In this document: in pieces, positions 11,621 through 22,505 of the stretch
Layout of the letters: each line of letters begins with the position of its first letter
Numbering within the stretch: position 1 is the first letter of the stretch
Assembly (NCBI GenBank): GCA_029582165.1
Contig: CM055870.1
Span: 1,407,298 to 1,471,297 of the forward strand
Length of the DNA stretch: 64,000 bases
Direction: 5' to 3'
DNA from: Portulaca oleracea
Lineage: Eukaryota; Streptophyta; Magnoliopsida; Caryophyllales; Portulacaceae
Program-made: the position numbers and the translations under genes
The notes under the pieces: model-generated
What the model saw: the letters and a program-made list of their open reading frames with translations, nothing else
What the model was told of the DNA's origin: nothing
Database searches by the model: none

Positions 11621-13207
11621 CTTATACCTTACTCCCTCAACCCAGTTGAGTTCAGAAGCAAATTTCAAAGGGCAGGTCAAAACTCAAAATTGATACAACC
11701 AATGAAGATTTATTTCTCGTGTTTTGTTCTGTTTTCTCACGGGCCAACCACCCCCAGATGGACAAGCACGGCCCCTTCACCCACCACCACCTAACCCACT
11801 TTCAATTACCATTTACCGTCCCTAATTACTGAGTTATAAACATTCTAAATTTACGAATTACTGAGTACTGACGATTATTCTGCATGTCTCACCTAAAATG
11901 TTTGATATGTAAATAGGTAACTAATGAAATTGTTAAATTCGAGTCAATAAGTTGTCTGGATAGTACTCTACCTATCACTCTACCTAATACCTATCACCTC
12001 GTGAATATTTGTGTGGAGCATTACCTTTTCACAAAAATATTTAGAACATAGCATGGAAGGTTGAACTTGTGTATTGAATTTAGTATCTCCTTAACTCAGT
12101 CTACAATATGCTAATATATCCATTAAATTACCTTGCTATAGGAATTCAATGAATATGAATGCCTACCATTACAAAAAGAAATTAATTAAATGATAAAAAA
12201 TACAAAGCAATGATTAAAAGCTTCTTTTTGAATAGCCTTAAAATTGTTAAATTATTTTATTCATAAAAAGTAACATTTTATTAATGCGTACCCCAGGATT
12301 TGACCCTAAAAACGCCCCTCCAACGCTCAAATTAGTACAAGAATTGAGTGACGATGATCAATGAGTACACAGGAAAAACGTGTGTTTTGAGATGAATGGT
12401 GTGTGAGAGACTCTTTCACTAGACAAGAAAAATGAGTGTGAGTTCTTGAGAGTAGCAATGAGGTAGATGAATGATTTGTCCCCTCATGAATCGTAACGAG
12501 GGCAAATGAACATTTTACTAGCAAAGCATAGTTTTGGGCCAAGATGAATGGGCTTCTCTTGGTCATATTGACTAGGGGTTGATCGATATGATCTATTACC
12601 TTGTTTGGTGCCTTGTTGAAGGATTTAACCTAGGAAGTAGCTACTCAACCCATATGCTTAGCTGACAGGTTGTCTTATTTGTCAAGTGACATGGTCAAGA
12701 TTGAATTTTTACCGCATCAATTCTCATATAAGCTAGATGACTTTACTAAAGCCTTTTCCCTTATCAAAATTACTAGAAGGAATATTCAAGAATACTGAAA
12801 TATAAGACCAAATGGATACATGCATACACATACACACATACAAAAGGAAATGTATCATATTAGCTTCCTGTTTGATCCTTTCTTTCTTTGGTGTTTTATC
12901 TATGGAAGGAATGCTATCAAATTATACAATAAAAAGGTACATGAGAGCATTCATTTTATGTGAAAAATGAAATGAATTGAATGATATGATTCATAAATTA
13001 TAAAAGGATTAGGGAGATTTTTTTAAAAAAATGCTAAATATGCATTAGGGAACAATTTCTCCTCGATTATGAATACATGCATGAAAAGGGTGCAATGTAT
13101 GCTACCCACTAATTAAAATCTACACTCAATATAAGAATTCTAATCATATTGTTTGATCAGAAATCCAATTATTCTGTATACTTATCAGAAATCCACCCAA
13201 AATATTA
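11621..13207. other. Intergenic, no gene seen
   Basis: Divergent spacer between the leader of the minus-strand 6PGDH gene and the plus-strand Cys-rich peptide gene. It should hold both promoters, but I see no individual site clear enough to call. Confidence 0.5.
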
Positions 13208-14306
13208 ATGGAGGGTTCCTTTTTCAAAGCTGCTTGCATCCTCGTCCTGGTGATTTTTGCATCGTGTAAGTTTCTATTTTTATCTTTTTAATCTTTTAAT
13301 CTCTCATCCAGTTATTCTTTTCTTTTAAAAATGTGATGATACCATTCTTATCTAGACACTTTGTAAGTGTCTTACCCTTCATCAAATTAGTATTTCTTAT
13401 GAATTTTTGACACTAATTTTTAATAGTATGTATTAAGTATTAATTATAAGAAGCTCTGGATGTATTGGCTACGCTAATGAACATAAATGATACCTAATCG
13501 AATTAACCTCATCCATTAGGCACATTTTAGACGTTTTTTTTAAATATAAAAATAATAGGTAAAAATATAACTTTATACAATTTATATGTGTTATTATAAC
13601 GGTAGAATTCAATCATATCATTTATTTCAATTTAATAGATGATATTAAGGTTTTAAGAATATAACACGACAGTTAAAAGGTGTTTTGTCCCAAGATTTAT
13701 GTCATTTTCGTTTAAAAATCCCCAAACAGTTATCAGCTAACTACTACAAGCTAATAGCTAACAACTAACAGCTACCAACTACCAACTGGTTGCCGAATCG
13801 GGCCAAAATGCACGGGGGAGAGGGAGTACATGTTATGGTTTCCTCGATCATCTCAATTATGCAACATTAATCAATGTCCACAAACATAATTAATAAAAAG
13901 ATTAGACCATAATTATTAAAATCTTGATCTGGATCTATGATCCTGCGATTTTATAATCCCAAAATCCTCGATGTGATTTTATAATCCACGATTCTACGTG
14001 AGTTTACTCTGATCCTAACTAACCCATGAATCCCAACTAACGACCTTAAATTAGATAGCTGATGGAGTAAATTAATGAATTGATGAATTACGTACAGGTT
14101 CAGGAGGAGCAATGGGTTGGAGGGTTGATGAGGAGTGCCGAGGGGTGTGCTTAGGGAGAGGACGGTGCGTAGACAAGAAATGTGTATGTTGGGGTAACCT
14201 CACTGACCACTGCATTACTCCTCACGACTGTCTAGTAATCTGCCCATTAGGACTCGCGCATTGCGTACATGGCCGCTGTCATTGCCTCTACAAATTCAGA
14301 TACTGA
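13208..14306 (+). CDS. Two-exon defensin-like peptide with two six-Cys modules
   Basis: Exon 1 (13208-13265) encodes a signal peptide (MEGSFFKAACILVLVIFAS); exon 2 (14098-14306) the mature part. The donor T|GTAAGT and acceptor TACAG|GT join in phase 1 and restore a cysteine codon, giving 88 aa. A signal-peptide exon followed by a Cys-rich exon is the usual layout of plant defensin-like (DEFL/LCR) genes. The mature part has two similar blocks: C20, C33-x3-C37-x5-C43-x4-C48-x-C50, and C58, C64-x3-C68-x6-C75-x4-C80-x-C82. C-x3-C with a C-x-C end is the defensin CS-alpha-beta pattern. If the signal is cut before C20, each block keeps six cysteines. Function is unknown; the family acts in defence or cell-cell signalling outside the cell. 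Confidence 0.75.
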
Positions 14307-14917
14307 TGCTCACTTTACGTCCAATGTATTCTACGCACCTCGTCTTCTATACTTATCTTCGACTTCTATATGTTTTGAGCGAACCAAAATCTCATGGCGG
14401 AGCAGTTTACAAATCAGGGTCATTTTCTTTACTAATATTTGTTGCTATCTAGAATTATAGCCTCGGTGCATAGTTTTGAGTACGATATAGGAAGATATCT
14501 TGATGGAAGATATTTAAGATTAGTATATGTCACTTTTTACTCAAGATACATGTCAAAAAAATTGTTTCATATTCTATTGTATTTTAAACTAGAAATAACC
14601 CCAACAAGTGAAAGACCTTGGATCTCTCCGGCCAGTACTTTCTGCATTGTATCCAACTCTCCCAAGTTATTAGATAATCTCTCTTCTACCGAGCATTGTA
14701 GTCTCAACAATTATGAATATGTTTTTCACTAATAATCGCCCTATTTTCACTTTATATATTACTTTGATCCATGAAATCTGTGATAACACCTCGTCAGAAA
14801 CTCAAAATCTCATGGAAGAAGAATATACTAAATATTCTATATATTTTCTTTAATGTACCAAATTATACAACGAAAGGATAAACTTTAATTCCATTATTAG
14901 TGAAAACAAGGAACTTG
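14307..14917. other. Intergenic, no gene seen
   Basis: Downstream flank of the Cys-rich peptide gene and upstream flank of the GNAT gene. Small frames are present but none is recognisable. Confidence 0.5.
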
Positions 14918-14925
14918 TATAAAAG
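14918..14925 (+). promoter_or_regulatory. Candidate TATA box of the GNAT gene
   Basis: TATAAAAG, about 260 bp upstream of the GNAT start codon. A transcript starting about 30 bp downstream would carry a long leader with short upstream ATG frames (for example at about 15006 and 15013), which could limit translation. Confidence 0.45.
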
Positions 14926-15179
14926 GTGAGCAATACTACCACCTTCAAGAAAATGGAAGGTAGGGAGTGGGGACACACATCACATTAACTTCACAGTCAT
15001 AGAAATGTCTCGATGAAAAATCCCCACATCCACAGACTAATAACAACCACAAGTTGTCCAAAGTTAGCCAAAAAAAAGTGCACAAATCTCATAACCCATC
15101 ATCCCATATCCATATATCCTCCATCTCTTCCAACCACAACACAAACCCTCTTCTTAGGTGTCCAAAAAAACACAATACC

Positions 15180-15749
15180 ATGCTACGTCATGGCATTGTC
15201 TCCACCCCTCTCCCTACACCCACCCTCCACCTGACCCGAACCCGAACCCACTTCGGCCCGGCCCGCATTTCGGCCCAGCTCTCGACCCCATCCTACTCGG
15301 TATCAGACAATGAGCTCACGTCCCGGGGGTTCGCGCTCCATCATACCACGGAAGGGCTCGACCTCGACCGCCTGAACTCCGTGTTCGTGGCCGTCGGGTT
15401 CCCGAGGCGCGACCCGGAGAAGGTCCGGGTCGCCCTGGATCACACTGACTCGCTCCTATGGGTGGAGCACGTCCGGTCCCAGCGGCCCGTGGCGTTCGCC
15501 CGGGCCACCGGGGACGGGGTGCTCAACGCCATCATATGGGACGTCGTGGTGGACCCCACCTACCAGGGGATTGGGCTCGGGAAGGCCGTCATGGAGAGGC
15601 TCCTGGATGGGCTCCTGCAGAGGGGGATCACCAACATTGCCCTGTATTCGGAGCCCCGGGTGCTCGGGTTTTACCGACCCTTGGGGTTTATTTCCGACCC
15701 GGAAGGGATCCGGGGCATGGTCTACTCTAGGAAACAGAAGAAGAAATGA
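15180..15749 (+). CDS. Plastid-type GNAT N-acetyltransferase (GNAT1/SNAT2-like)
   Basis: A GCN5-related acetyltransferase of 189 aa. The first in-frame ATG is at 15180; the frame is open further upstream only without an ATG. Residues 1 to about 45 are rich in Ser, Thr, Pro and Arg and lack acidic residues, as in a chloroplast transit peptide. The core has the GNAT fold: an N-terminal helix-loop (GLDLDRLNSVFVAVGFPRR), motif A with DVVVDPTYQGIGLGKAVMER (acetyl-CoA loop QGIGLG, residues 129-134), then NIALYSEPRVLGFY and the C-terminal GIRGMVYSR. It resembles plant GNAT1/GNAT3 proteins, whose relatives acetylate plastid proteins and serotonin or related amines. The exact substrate cannot be read from sequence. 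The coding region is markedly more GC-rich than its flanks. Confidence 0.88.
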   Translation: MLRHGIVSTPLPTPTLHLTRTRTHFGPARISAQLSTPSYSVSDNELTSRGFALHHTTEGLDLDRLNSVFVAVGFPRRDPEKVRVALDHTDSLLWVEHVRSQRPVAFARATGDGVLNAIIWDVVVDPTYQGIGLGKAVMERLLDGLLQRGITNIALYSEPRVLGFYRPLGFISDPEGIRGMVYSRKQKKK

Positions 15750-16295
15750 CCCAAGAGATTGATTGTTAGTGTTTGGAACTTGTGTATATGCATGAATGAA
15801 ATTGTGAAAAAGTCCTGTAAGAGATGTTACTGTGTAGGAATTTATTTAGTCTATCCAAACTCCTCTGTTTAGGTGCACCCATCAATCTTACTTTTCCCCC
15901 TGAATTTCTCATTTCTTGTTCAGATCTTTTGTGTTTTAATATTCTATACATACACCAATTCCTTGTACAGTTTGTTGGGTGGTTGTAATAATATTCATTT
16001 ACTATAAATTTTCTTAACTAATGGTGGTTAGTTGAGGTTGAGCTAGAATTTTGTGCTTAAAAGCAAGGTTTGCTTTGAACTGCTGGTAACTCCTCCCTCT
16101 AATATAACTTAGCAATTTGGTAAAAGTTTGGTGAACCCCAGAGGACACTGAATTCTCTCAACTTGCCATGTTTACAATCAATCAATCATCTCTGCCTCTT
16201 TTTTTTCCTGGTCCAGGTAATTTAGGACTGAGATAATTAATGTGAGCAGGGTCACAGGGATCACCTCATGGTTGGTATCTCTGAATCCCAACAAA
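15750..16295. other. Spacer between GNAT and EXO70
   Basis: 3' flank of the GNAT gene and 5' flank of EXO70. No additional gene is seen. Confidence 0.5.
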
Positions 16296-18299
16296 ATGGA
16301 GGGGGTCGAGGCCGAGGGTGGTGGTATCCGAACCCTCCTAGCTGCTAGGGACTCCCTCAGAGCTAACCTAGAAGTGTCGAAATCTTTCTCTTCAAAGGTC
16401 GACGAAACCGGGTTCAGATTACACAACATCAATCACAACCTCGGTTTGCTGTCATCTGAGCTTCGTGCAACTTACACGCGGAAGTCCACTCTTTCTGCTG
16501 TCGGGGCCCATGTAGACCGAGCCTTTGGGCCTGTGTCTGCTGTCCTCAGGATATACGACTCTGTCCATGGGCTCGAGAGGTCCATCATGGCGGCTGGCCC
16601 GTCTGGTCAGGATGTGCTAGCCTACATGGGTTTAGTGAAGCAGCTTGAGGAGGCTCTCGGGTTTCTGTCTGACAACTGTGGTTTGGCAGTCGAGTGGATG
16701 GAGGATGTCGCAAAGCTTCTTGATGAAAATGTGGGCACTGATGATCATTACATAGTGAAGGTGAAGAGATTGCTGAGGATTCTCAAGGAGCTCAAGGCTA
16801 TGGAGACGCGTGCCAAGCTACATGGCGGTCTTTTGAGTGATTCATTCGACAAGTTAGAGCTCGAGTTCAGACATCTGGTGAAAAAGAGCACATCTTTTTC
16901 AGGTCAGGTTTCTGAGCTGCTTCATGCCATTGTCGAGAGGCTAAAAGCCAATGACAGGATGGAGAATTGCATAACCATCTACTCCGACATAAGAAGCTCG
17001 AACGCAAGGGCTTCTTTACAAGGTCTCAATCTGAGCTACCTTCAAGCAGAAATCTCAGAGTCAGAGTCAGTACAGAAGTTTGAAGACCACATAGTTCAGT
17101 GGGGTAACCAAACAGAATTTGCCCTGAAAAATGTTCTGAAACCTGAGTATGATCTCTGCAGGGACATTTTCAGCAAGTATGGTTCAGAAATCCCCCTGTC
17201 TTGCTTTGCAAGAATCACAGCCCAATCTGGGTTCTTAGCTCTCCTCGAGTTTGGCAACAAGATCACTGGGGCAAAAAAGGATGCCATCAAGCTTCTGAAG
17301 TTGCTAGACATGTTTCAGGTCCTTGACAACCTCAGACCAGACTTCAACACCCTCTTTGGCTCTAAACCATGCCTAGAGATCCAAAACCAGACCCGGGGTC
17401 TTGTCAGACGGGTTGTTTACGGGGCTTCCGAGATATTCATGGAGCTCCCGGTTCAAGTGGAGCTCCAGAGGCACAACATGAACCCTCCTCCATCTGATGC
17501 CAGTGTCCCTCGGTTAGTAACCTTTGTGACAAACTACTGCATCATGTTGCTCGAGGATGATTACAGACGGGTTCTTGCTCAAGTCCTCTCCATCCATCAA
17601 ATCTGGAAGGGTGGAAGATCCCAAGATGGGTTCCTCAGAAAAGAGCTCCAGGAGATCATCGCAGCCCTGGAAATCAACCTAGAGACATGGTCTAAGGCCT
17701 TTGAGGATCCCACCCTGTCCTGCTTTTTCCTGATGAACAATTACACATTCCTCTGTCATTTTTTTCAGGAGACTGTTTTCGGGGACCTGATGGGAGAAAA
17801 TTGGGTGAATGTTCGTCAACAGAAGATGGAAAACTATGTAGAATTGTACTTAGCACAAAGCTGGGGAAGACTTCCGGAAATCCTAAGCGAAGAAGGGCTG
17901 ATATTATTCTCCCCAGGTAGAAGCACCACTCAGGAACTTGTGAAAAAGAGGCTACGAGAATTCAGTGATGTGTTGGAGGGTATTTACAGAAAACAATCAG
18001 AGTGGGTTGTGTCAGACAATGGATTAAGAGAGAAGGCATGCCAGCTTATAGTTCAGACAGTGATTCCTAGTTACAGGTTTTTCCTGCACAATTACGGCTA
18101 TCTGGTGGAAAACGGGTCAAGCCCCGGTAAGTATCTTAAGTACTCTGCTGCAAGCTTGGAGGCCATGATTAACACCTTGTTCCAGCCTAACATGACAAGA
18201 CTTAGCAGAAACAACAGCAGTAGTAAATCTACTCATTTGATGGGCAAACTGCGAAATGCTGTGTCGAATCAGTTTCGTGTTGCTCCAATTCCTACATAA
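16296..18299 (+). CDS. Exocyst subunit EXO70 family protein, intronless
   Basis: EXO70 is the exocyst subunit that binds plasma-membrane phosphoinositides and tethers secretory vesicles. The frame gives 667 aa without introns, typical for most plant EXO70 clades other than A. The first ATG in the frame is at 16296 (MEGVEAEGGGIRTLLAARDS). The N-terminal third is helical (AARDSLRANLEVSKS, then a conserved LGFLSDNCGLAVEWMEDV segment). The C-terminal half is the Pfam EXO70 domain: DLCRDIFSKYGSEIPLSCFA, LLKLLDMFQVLDNLRPDF, FFLMNNYTFLCHFF, DLMGENWV and the end block YRKQSEWVVSDNGLREK to PSYRFFLHNYGYLVENG. Plants have many EXO70 copies with roles in polarised secretion, defence and symbiosis; I could not place this one in a clade with confidence. 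Confidence 0.94.
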   Translation: MEGVEAEGGGIRTLLAARDSLRANLEVSKSFSSKVDETGFRLHNINHNLGLLSSELRATYTRKSTLSAVGAHVDRAFGPVSAVLRIYDSVHGLERSIMAAGPSGQDVLAYMGLVKQLEEALGFLSDNCGLAVEWMEDVAKLLDENVGTDDHYIVKVKRLLRILKELKAMETRAKLHGGLLSDSFDKLELEFRHLVKKSTSFSGQVSELLHAIVERLKANDRMENCITIYSDIRSSNARASLQGLNLSYLQAEISESESVQKFEDHIVQWGNQTEFALKNVLKPEYDLCRDIFSKYGSEIPLSCFARITAQSGFLALLEFGNKITGAKKDAIKLLKLLDMFQVLDNLRPDFNTLFGSKPCLEIQNQTRGLVRRVVYGASEIFMELPVQVELQRHNMNPPPSDASVPRLVTFVTNYCIMLLEDDYRRVLAQVLSIHQIWKGGRSQDGFLRKELQEIIAALEINLETWSKAFEDPTLSCFFLMNNYTFLCHFFQETVFGDLMGENWVNVRQQKMENYVELYLAQSWGRLPEILSEEGLILFSPGRSTTQELVKKRLREFSDVLEGIYRKQSEWVVSDNGLREKACQLIVQTVIPSYRFFLHNYGYLVENGSSPGKYLKYSAASLEAMINTLFQPNMTRLSRNNSSSKSTHLMGKLRNAVSNQFRVAPIPT

Positions 18300-20559
18300 T
18301 TTGCTGTAGTTCAGTTTACAGTACTAGTTGCACACTTTCTTTTCACACAAATTGTTGTGGTTTCATATGTGTACATTGTATATTGTACTTGTTCACAGCC
18401 ATGCACGTTCGCTTCGACATGTGAAAATGCCATAATCACGCGAAAAAGTGACTTCTTTGCATTTAGATACTGAACTGTACATTAAGCCAACCCTGTTCTA
18501 TTTATCTTATTATTTGCATTGTTCTCTTATTCTTACTTTTCTGCATACTAAAGTTCAGAATATCCATATTAGTAAGCTCATAATAAGTTGAGCAACATAA
18601 TTGTGAAAGTAGAAACATTGTGAACATGGATGATTATGCTGTAAATATCAAACTATGAATCCATGAAAAAAGTTGGGATGCAAAACTTTTACCCATATTT
18701 TGGTCAGTTGGTGAAATTTGATCACTCTTTTTTTTTTTTAATCAACCTTCTTTTTGGATGGGTACTGGGAATCGGTTGGCTACTCGAGTTCAATTGGTTG
18801 AAAAGAAATAAGTAGGAAGCACTAGTTGATGTTGATGTTACTAGTTGTGATTTATTAGGAAAGATATCACACTTATTATTATTTTCATGACAACATTAAG
18901 TTTATGTTAGGCAGTCAAACATAAAGAGTTGGTGTGAATTTGGCTGACCTCAGATGAATGACTCTGGGTCAATCTAGTAGGGAAAGGCAAACCACCCAGT
19001 TATTTACTAATAGAAAACAAGACATCCTTGTCAACATGCTTGTCTTCTCATCAAGGCAATTAGATAGAAATCATTCAATGTAATTAACCTATATTTTCAA
19101 CCGTTTACTTCAAAAGTCTCTATTTTATGAAAATATTAAAGATTTGATCTTGAACCTTTAACGACAAGATTAACAAAAGAGTTTGGATGAGGGTTTAGGG
19201 TCTAAGTAGAGTTGTGTGATGTTTTGATTGTAGATTCATCATATACATACGATCATGGTATACAATTGATGGTATACAAATGATTTGTGAGTTAGACTTA
19301 ATATTTAAAAGTTAGTAGTAAAGGGTTTGTGTTTATGACTAGGTCTTAACTTTTGAATTTTTGCATGGATCATCTTACTTCCTAAAGTTTCAAGAGTAAT
19401 GATATTATCATTAGAAATTTGAATATTCTTATAATCATTGCTGAATGGCTACATAATACTTTCAATTGAGTGAAAAAATATTCTTAGAGAAAGTTTTTAT
19501 GATTAATCATCTAGTTTGCCTTCTTTGAGGAATAGTAGGGTTATTGACCTTCTTATTTTAGTGTAGAAAAGCTAGAATGTTTCCATACAAGAAGCTAGCT
19601 AGTACTTGTCCCACTTATACAATTGTATAAATAAATTCCATCGTCAAGGGCATTCCAGAAACAATGACGTCCACCACATTTGAGGTCAACAAAATCTTCA
19701 TTGTGAAAACTCTGTTTAAGAGTTGTGTAACTTAACTTATTGTTGTATCCATCGGCAAATATTAGGAGGGACTTGTGTGCATGAAATTGTGGAAAGTCTG
19801 TTTAAGAGGTGTGCTCTTATTGTTCTGTAGCTCTGTTTTTCTGAGCAAACACAGAAGAATGTAAAGCGAAAAAAGATATGGGATTCCCCTGAAAAGATAC
19901 CAAGAAACTAGAAACATGATGCAACTCTCTTTTAACTCTGATTGCATGCATCAGAAACTATCAAGCTTTATTTATTTTACTCATCATCAAAACTGGTCAT
20001 GTAAAACCGGTGAAATGTAGTTATACAAGATCGATAACATGATGCAAAGTTTACCGGGGATCATACAGGACTGATTTACACACCATTGTGCAGTATTTCG
20101 CACGTTGTGGCTAGCTATTCTACAACAGCATCATGTTGGCTTGAGAAGACCATGCAAACCAGTTTGGAGGCAAGTGTGACAGCAGGAGAAAACAAGTGCC
20201 CTGAGAAGAATAGGACATTGTCAGATGCCATCATCAACAAAAATTCTAAAACCCATGGTTAAATGAGACAGAAAGTAACATGAATACACGTCGCAGAAAC
20301 ACAAATAAACCCGAACCCCGACTCTCTTGGACTCCACATCCCAACATTCGAACCTTTCTTGATAACATACCATAAGATCACTTCATATCAGGAAATGGGA
20401 AGTAGTAGCTCGTTCATTACAGGCAGAAAATACTTTCTATAATAGTGTCAAATGTCAATTCTCCACAATATGCATTCAATACAAACAGAGAAAGAGCTCC
20501 TCTTTCAAGCAATACCAAACTATTGTCAGACTTATGTTGGTATAATTCAGCTTCCCTTT
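18300..20559. other. Intergenic, no gene seen
   Basis: AT-rich sequence between EXO70 and the TRIM/copia remnant. No supported coding region, RNA gene or element ends. Confidence 0.5.
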
Positions 20560-20720
20560 TGCACATTGGTTTTAAGAGGAAAAATGTTAAGTTTTTGGAT
20601 CAGATGGCGACACATGGTATCAGAGTCAGACATAAGCACGGGAGGGGCATATTTAAAGTATAAAACCATTATCCGACTTCAACCATTAGCTTAAGTTTTT
20701 TGTCGAGATGGTTCCACATA
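20560..20720 (+). mobile_element. Remnant of a TRIM or small copia element
   Basis: TGGTATCAGAGT at 20615-20626 is a near-perfect tRNA-Met primer site. It is preceded by TTAAGTTTTTGGATCAGATG (about 20587) and followed about 80 bp later by TTAAGTTTTTTGTCGAGATG (about 20692). This arrangement fits two LTR ends flanking a very short internal region. The ends have decayed and I cannot set exact borders. Confidence 0.5.
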
Positions 20721-21059
20721 CACAGGACAGTGAAAGTTGCTGATCACCCCATTAGACAATGTCAGTTTCTAGGGCAAGTTATGAAAAAGGCAGCTTGATG
20801 TTGAATGTTTCAGCCATTTTCACTGATCAAGCTCCCAAGATTCAGTCTTTAGATAACCCATACCCTTGCCCAGACGCCCAAAATATAAAAACTCACAAAA
20901 TAAACTACATTGGAACATCTCATAAGTCTCGTAAAATAGCTAACAAATTGGCCAATTTCTAAACCCCATTGCTTTCATAGCACAAAAACAGCGAAAACAA
21001 GCAATTTATGAAGTGGGTATCGTAATTTATACCTGATTCCGAAATGGGTAAGATGAGAA
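20721..21059. other. Probable 3' region of the membrane microprotein gene
   Basis: No coding frame is recognised. A possible donor (AATCAG|GTATAA, minus strand, about 21032-21037) lies just after the stop codon of the microprotein gene, so the region may contain an intron within its 3'UTR. Confidence 0.3.
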
Positions 21060-21209
21060 TCAAAGTGAAACATCCTTGGCGTGCTGAAAAAAGGCAGCAA
21101 AGCAAAGAACAGAAGCAATGAAGGAGAAGATCCCTAATCCAATCATCAAAGAAATGCCAGCCACAACAAAATCAATTATGGATTGAAAACTCAGAAGACC
21201 CATCAACAT
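21060..21209 (-). CDS. 49-aa predicted membrane microprotein
   Basis: Minus-strand frame ATG (21207-21209) to TGA (21060-21062), 49 aa, beginning MLMGLLSFQSIIDFVVAG. Residues about 10-42 are almost wholly hydrophobic with a glycine-rich centre (ISLMIGLGIFSFIASVLC), long enough for one or two tight membrane passes, and the polar tail is QHAKDVSL. A second ATG two codons in is an alternative start. Coding potential is supported by the clean hydrophobic/polar partition and by a purine-rich, UTR-like leader extending to about 21400. I have an impression of similar short proteins in other plants but cannot verify it. Function is unknown. Confidence 0.6.
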   Translation of the reverse strand: MLMGLLSFQSIIDFVVAGISLMIGLGIFSFIASVLCFAAFFQHAKDVSL

Positions 21210-21832
21210 CCTCACTGTTGTCTCAGTCGTAGGAAGTTCGGCAGAAATTAGAGTGGAGATTCAGAAGCAATGCGGCATTGAATTAGGGCAAATTTTGGAA
21301 AGTTGCCGCTTATTTGCATGTCAAAGTCAGCGAAAGAGAGAGGGAGAATTGCAGAGAAGCAGGCAGCTCAGAGAAATTTTGCAGAGAAGATGACACCTGT
21401 CGAGGGTTGTGAATCAGCAACTAACTTTGTTCTGGTTCTGGTTCTTGTTCTTGAGGATCGAAGCAAAATTTGACCGATTGATTCTGGAAATTTGTGTTGC
21501 AGTGCTTAATTTGGGTTGATGGACTTTGTGCCTTCCCAACCCCGCCAGATGAGCCCACACAAAGAATTGGGCCCTTTTGGATCCTTTGTTCATTTTTTTG
21601 GACGAATAGTTCATTTGGGTTGGAGGACATGTGAGATATTGTGTGGGGTGGGGTTTGAATGCAATTTGTTACGCCGAAAGACGCTGTTTCAAATATGGTC
21701 ATTGTTAACTCTTAATAGTATAATTGTTCACTCATACCTACCAGTTGTTCACTCACAATAACATAATTGTTCACTCAGATGTACCCGGAGCATATGCTCC
21801 AAGTGCATGTAATATATTAGGTTTTGAAGGGT
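21210..21832. other. Leader/promoter region of the microprotein gene; no other gene seen
   Basis: The purine-rich stretch at 21300-21410 reads as a leader on the minus strand. No convincing coding frame lies between it and the SINE. Confidence 0.4.
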
Positions 21833-22001
21833 AGTCTTAGCACAACAGTTGAGTTATTGTCCAATGATTATGAGGTCATGATTTCGAGTTCTGAAAGTAG
21901 CCTCTTGCAGAAAGGTAAGGTAAAGTTTGCTTACATTACACCTTTGTGGTAGAACTTCTTCTTCGGACCTCCACGTGTGCGATGTTTTCTGCATAGGGTT
22001 G
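21833..22001 (+). mobile_element. tRNA-derived SINE (Au-like), partial
   Basis: The sequence begins GTCTTAGCACAACAGTTGAG (A-box-like) and has a B-box-like segment around ATTTCGAGTTC, spaced as in a Pol III promoter. It continues with GTAGCCTCTTGCAGAAAGG, TTACATTACACC and CGGACCTCCACGTGTGCG, conserved blocks of the widespread plant Au-type tRNA-derived SINEs. The expected tail is missing; the next base starts a MITE. Both boxes carry mutations, so it is probably inactive. Confidence 0.65.
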
Positions 22002-22249
22002 CCTTGAGGGATGATCCATTAAGTAAATGGATCATAACATACTTGAAGATTCCAATTTGTAAAAAGTAGTGGAGACTTTAACGTGACAAATTTTGCGCAG
22101 TTAATTCAATGGGCAGACACATCAATTAATGAAACAAAAGAAAATTAATGTATATTTGGTGTCACCTAAGCCCACCTTTTATAAATTGGAACCTCAAAAT
22201 CTTACTGATTATTTTATGGTCCATTTACTTAATGGGTCATCCTTTAAGG
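22002..22249. mobile_element. MITE with about 35-bp terminal inverted repeats
   Basis: The left end CCTTGAGGGATGATCCATTA and following AAGTAAATGGATCATAA is the inverse of the right end TTATGGTCCATTTACTTAAT ending GGGTCATCCTTTAAGG. The 248-bp unit is non-coding. Related arms occur near 42652 and 55058, so it is a family. It directly abuts the truncated 3' end of the SINE. The superfamily is unclear because no target duplication stands out. Confidence 0.6.
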
Positions 22250-22505
22250 TAAAAAATCCTATTATGTAAGCCACTTGTTAGATCTTAGATGGGAAATTGT
22301 CACTCGTTTCTTTCATATTAATGATTTTTGTATTGGTCAAATTTTAAAAACTTTTTACAATTAATTTCTCAATAGATACAATGCTCTATAATGCGAAAAT
22401 ACTGTCATTACAATCAATAGAGTATAATGTTGTAAATTTTTTGATAAAATATGATATAACAAATTTTCAATCGAAGGACATCGAAGATCTTGTAGGATGT
22501 AGCAT

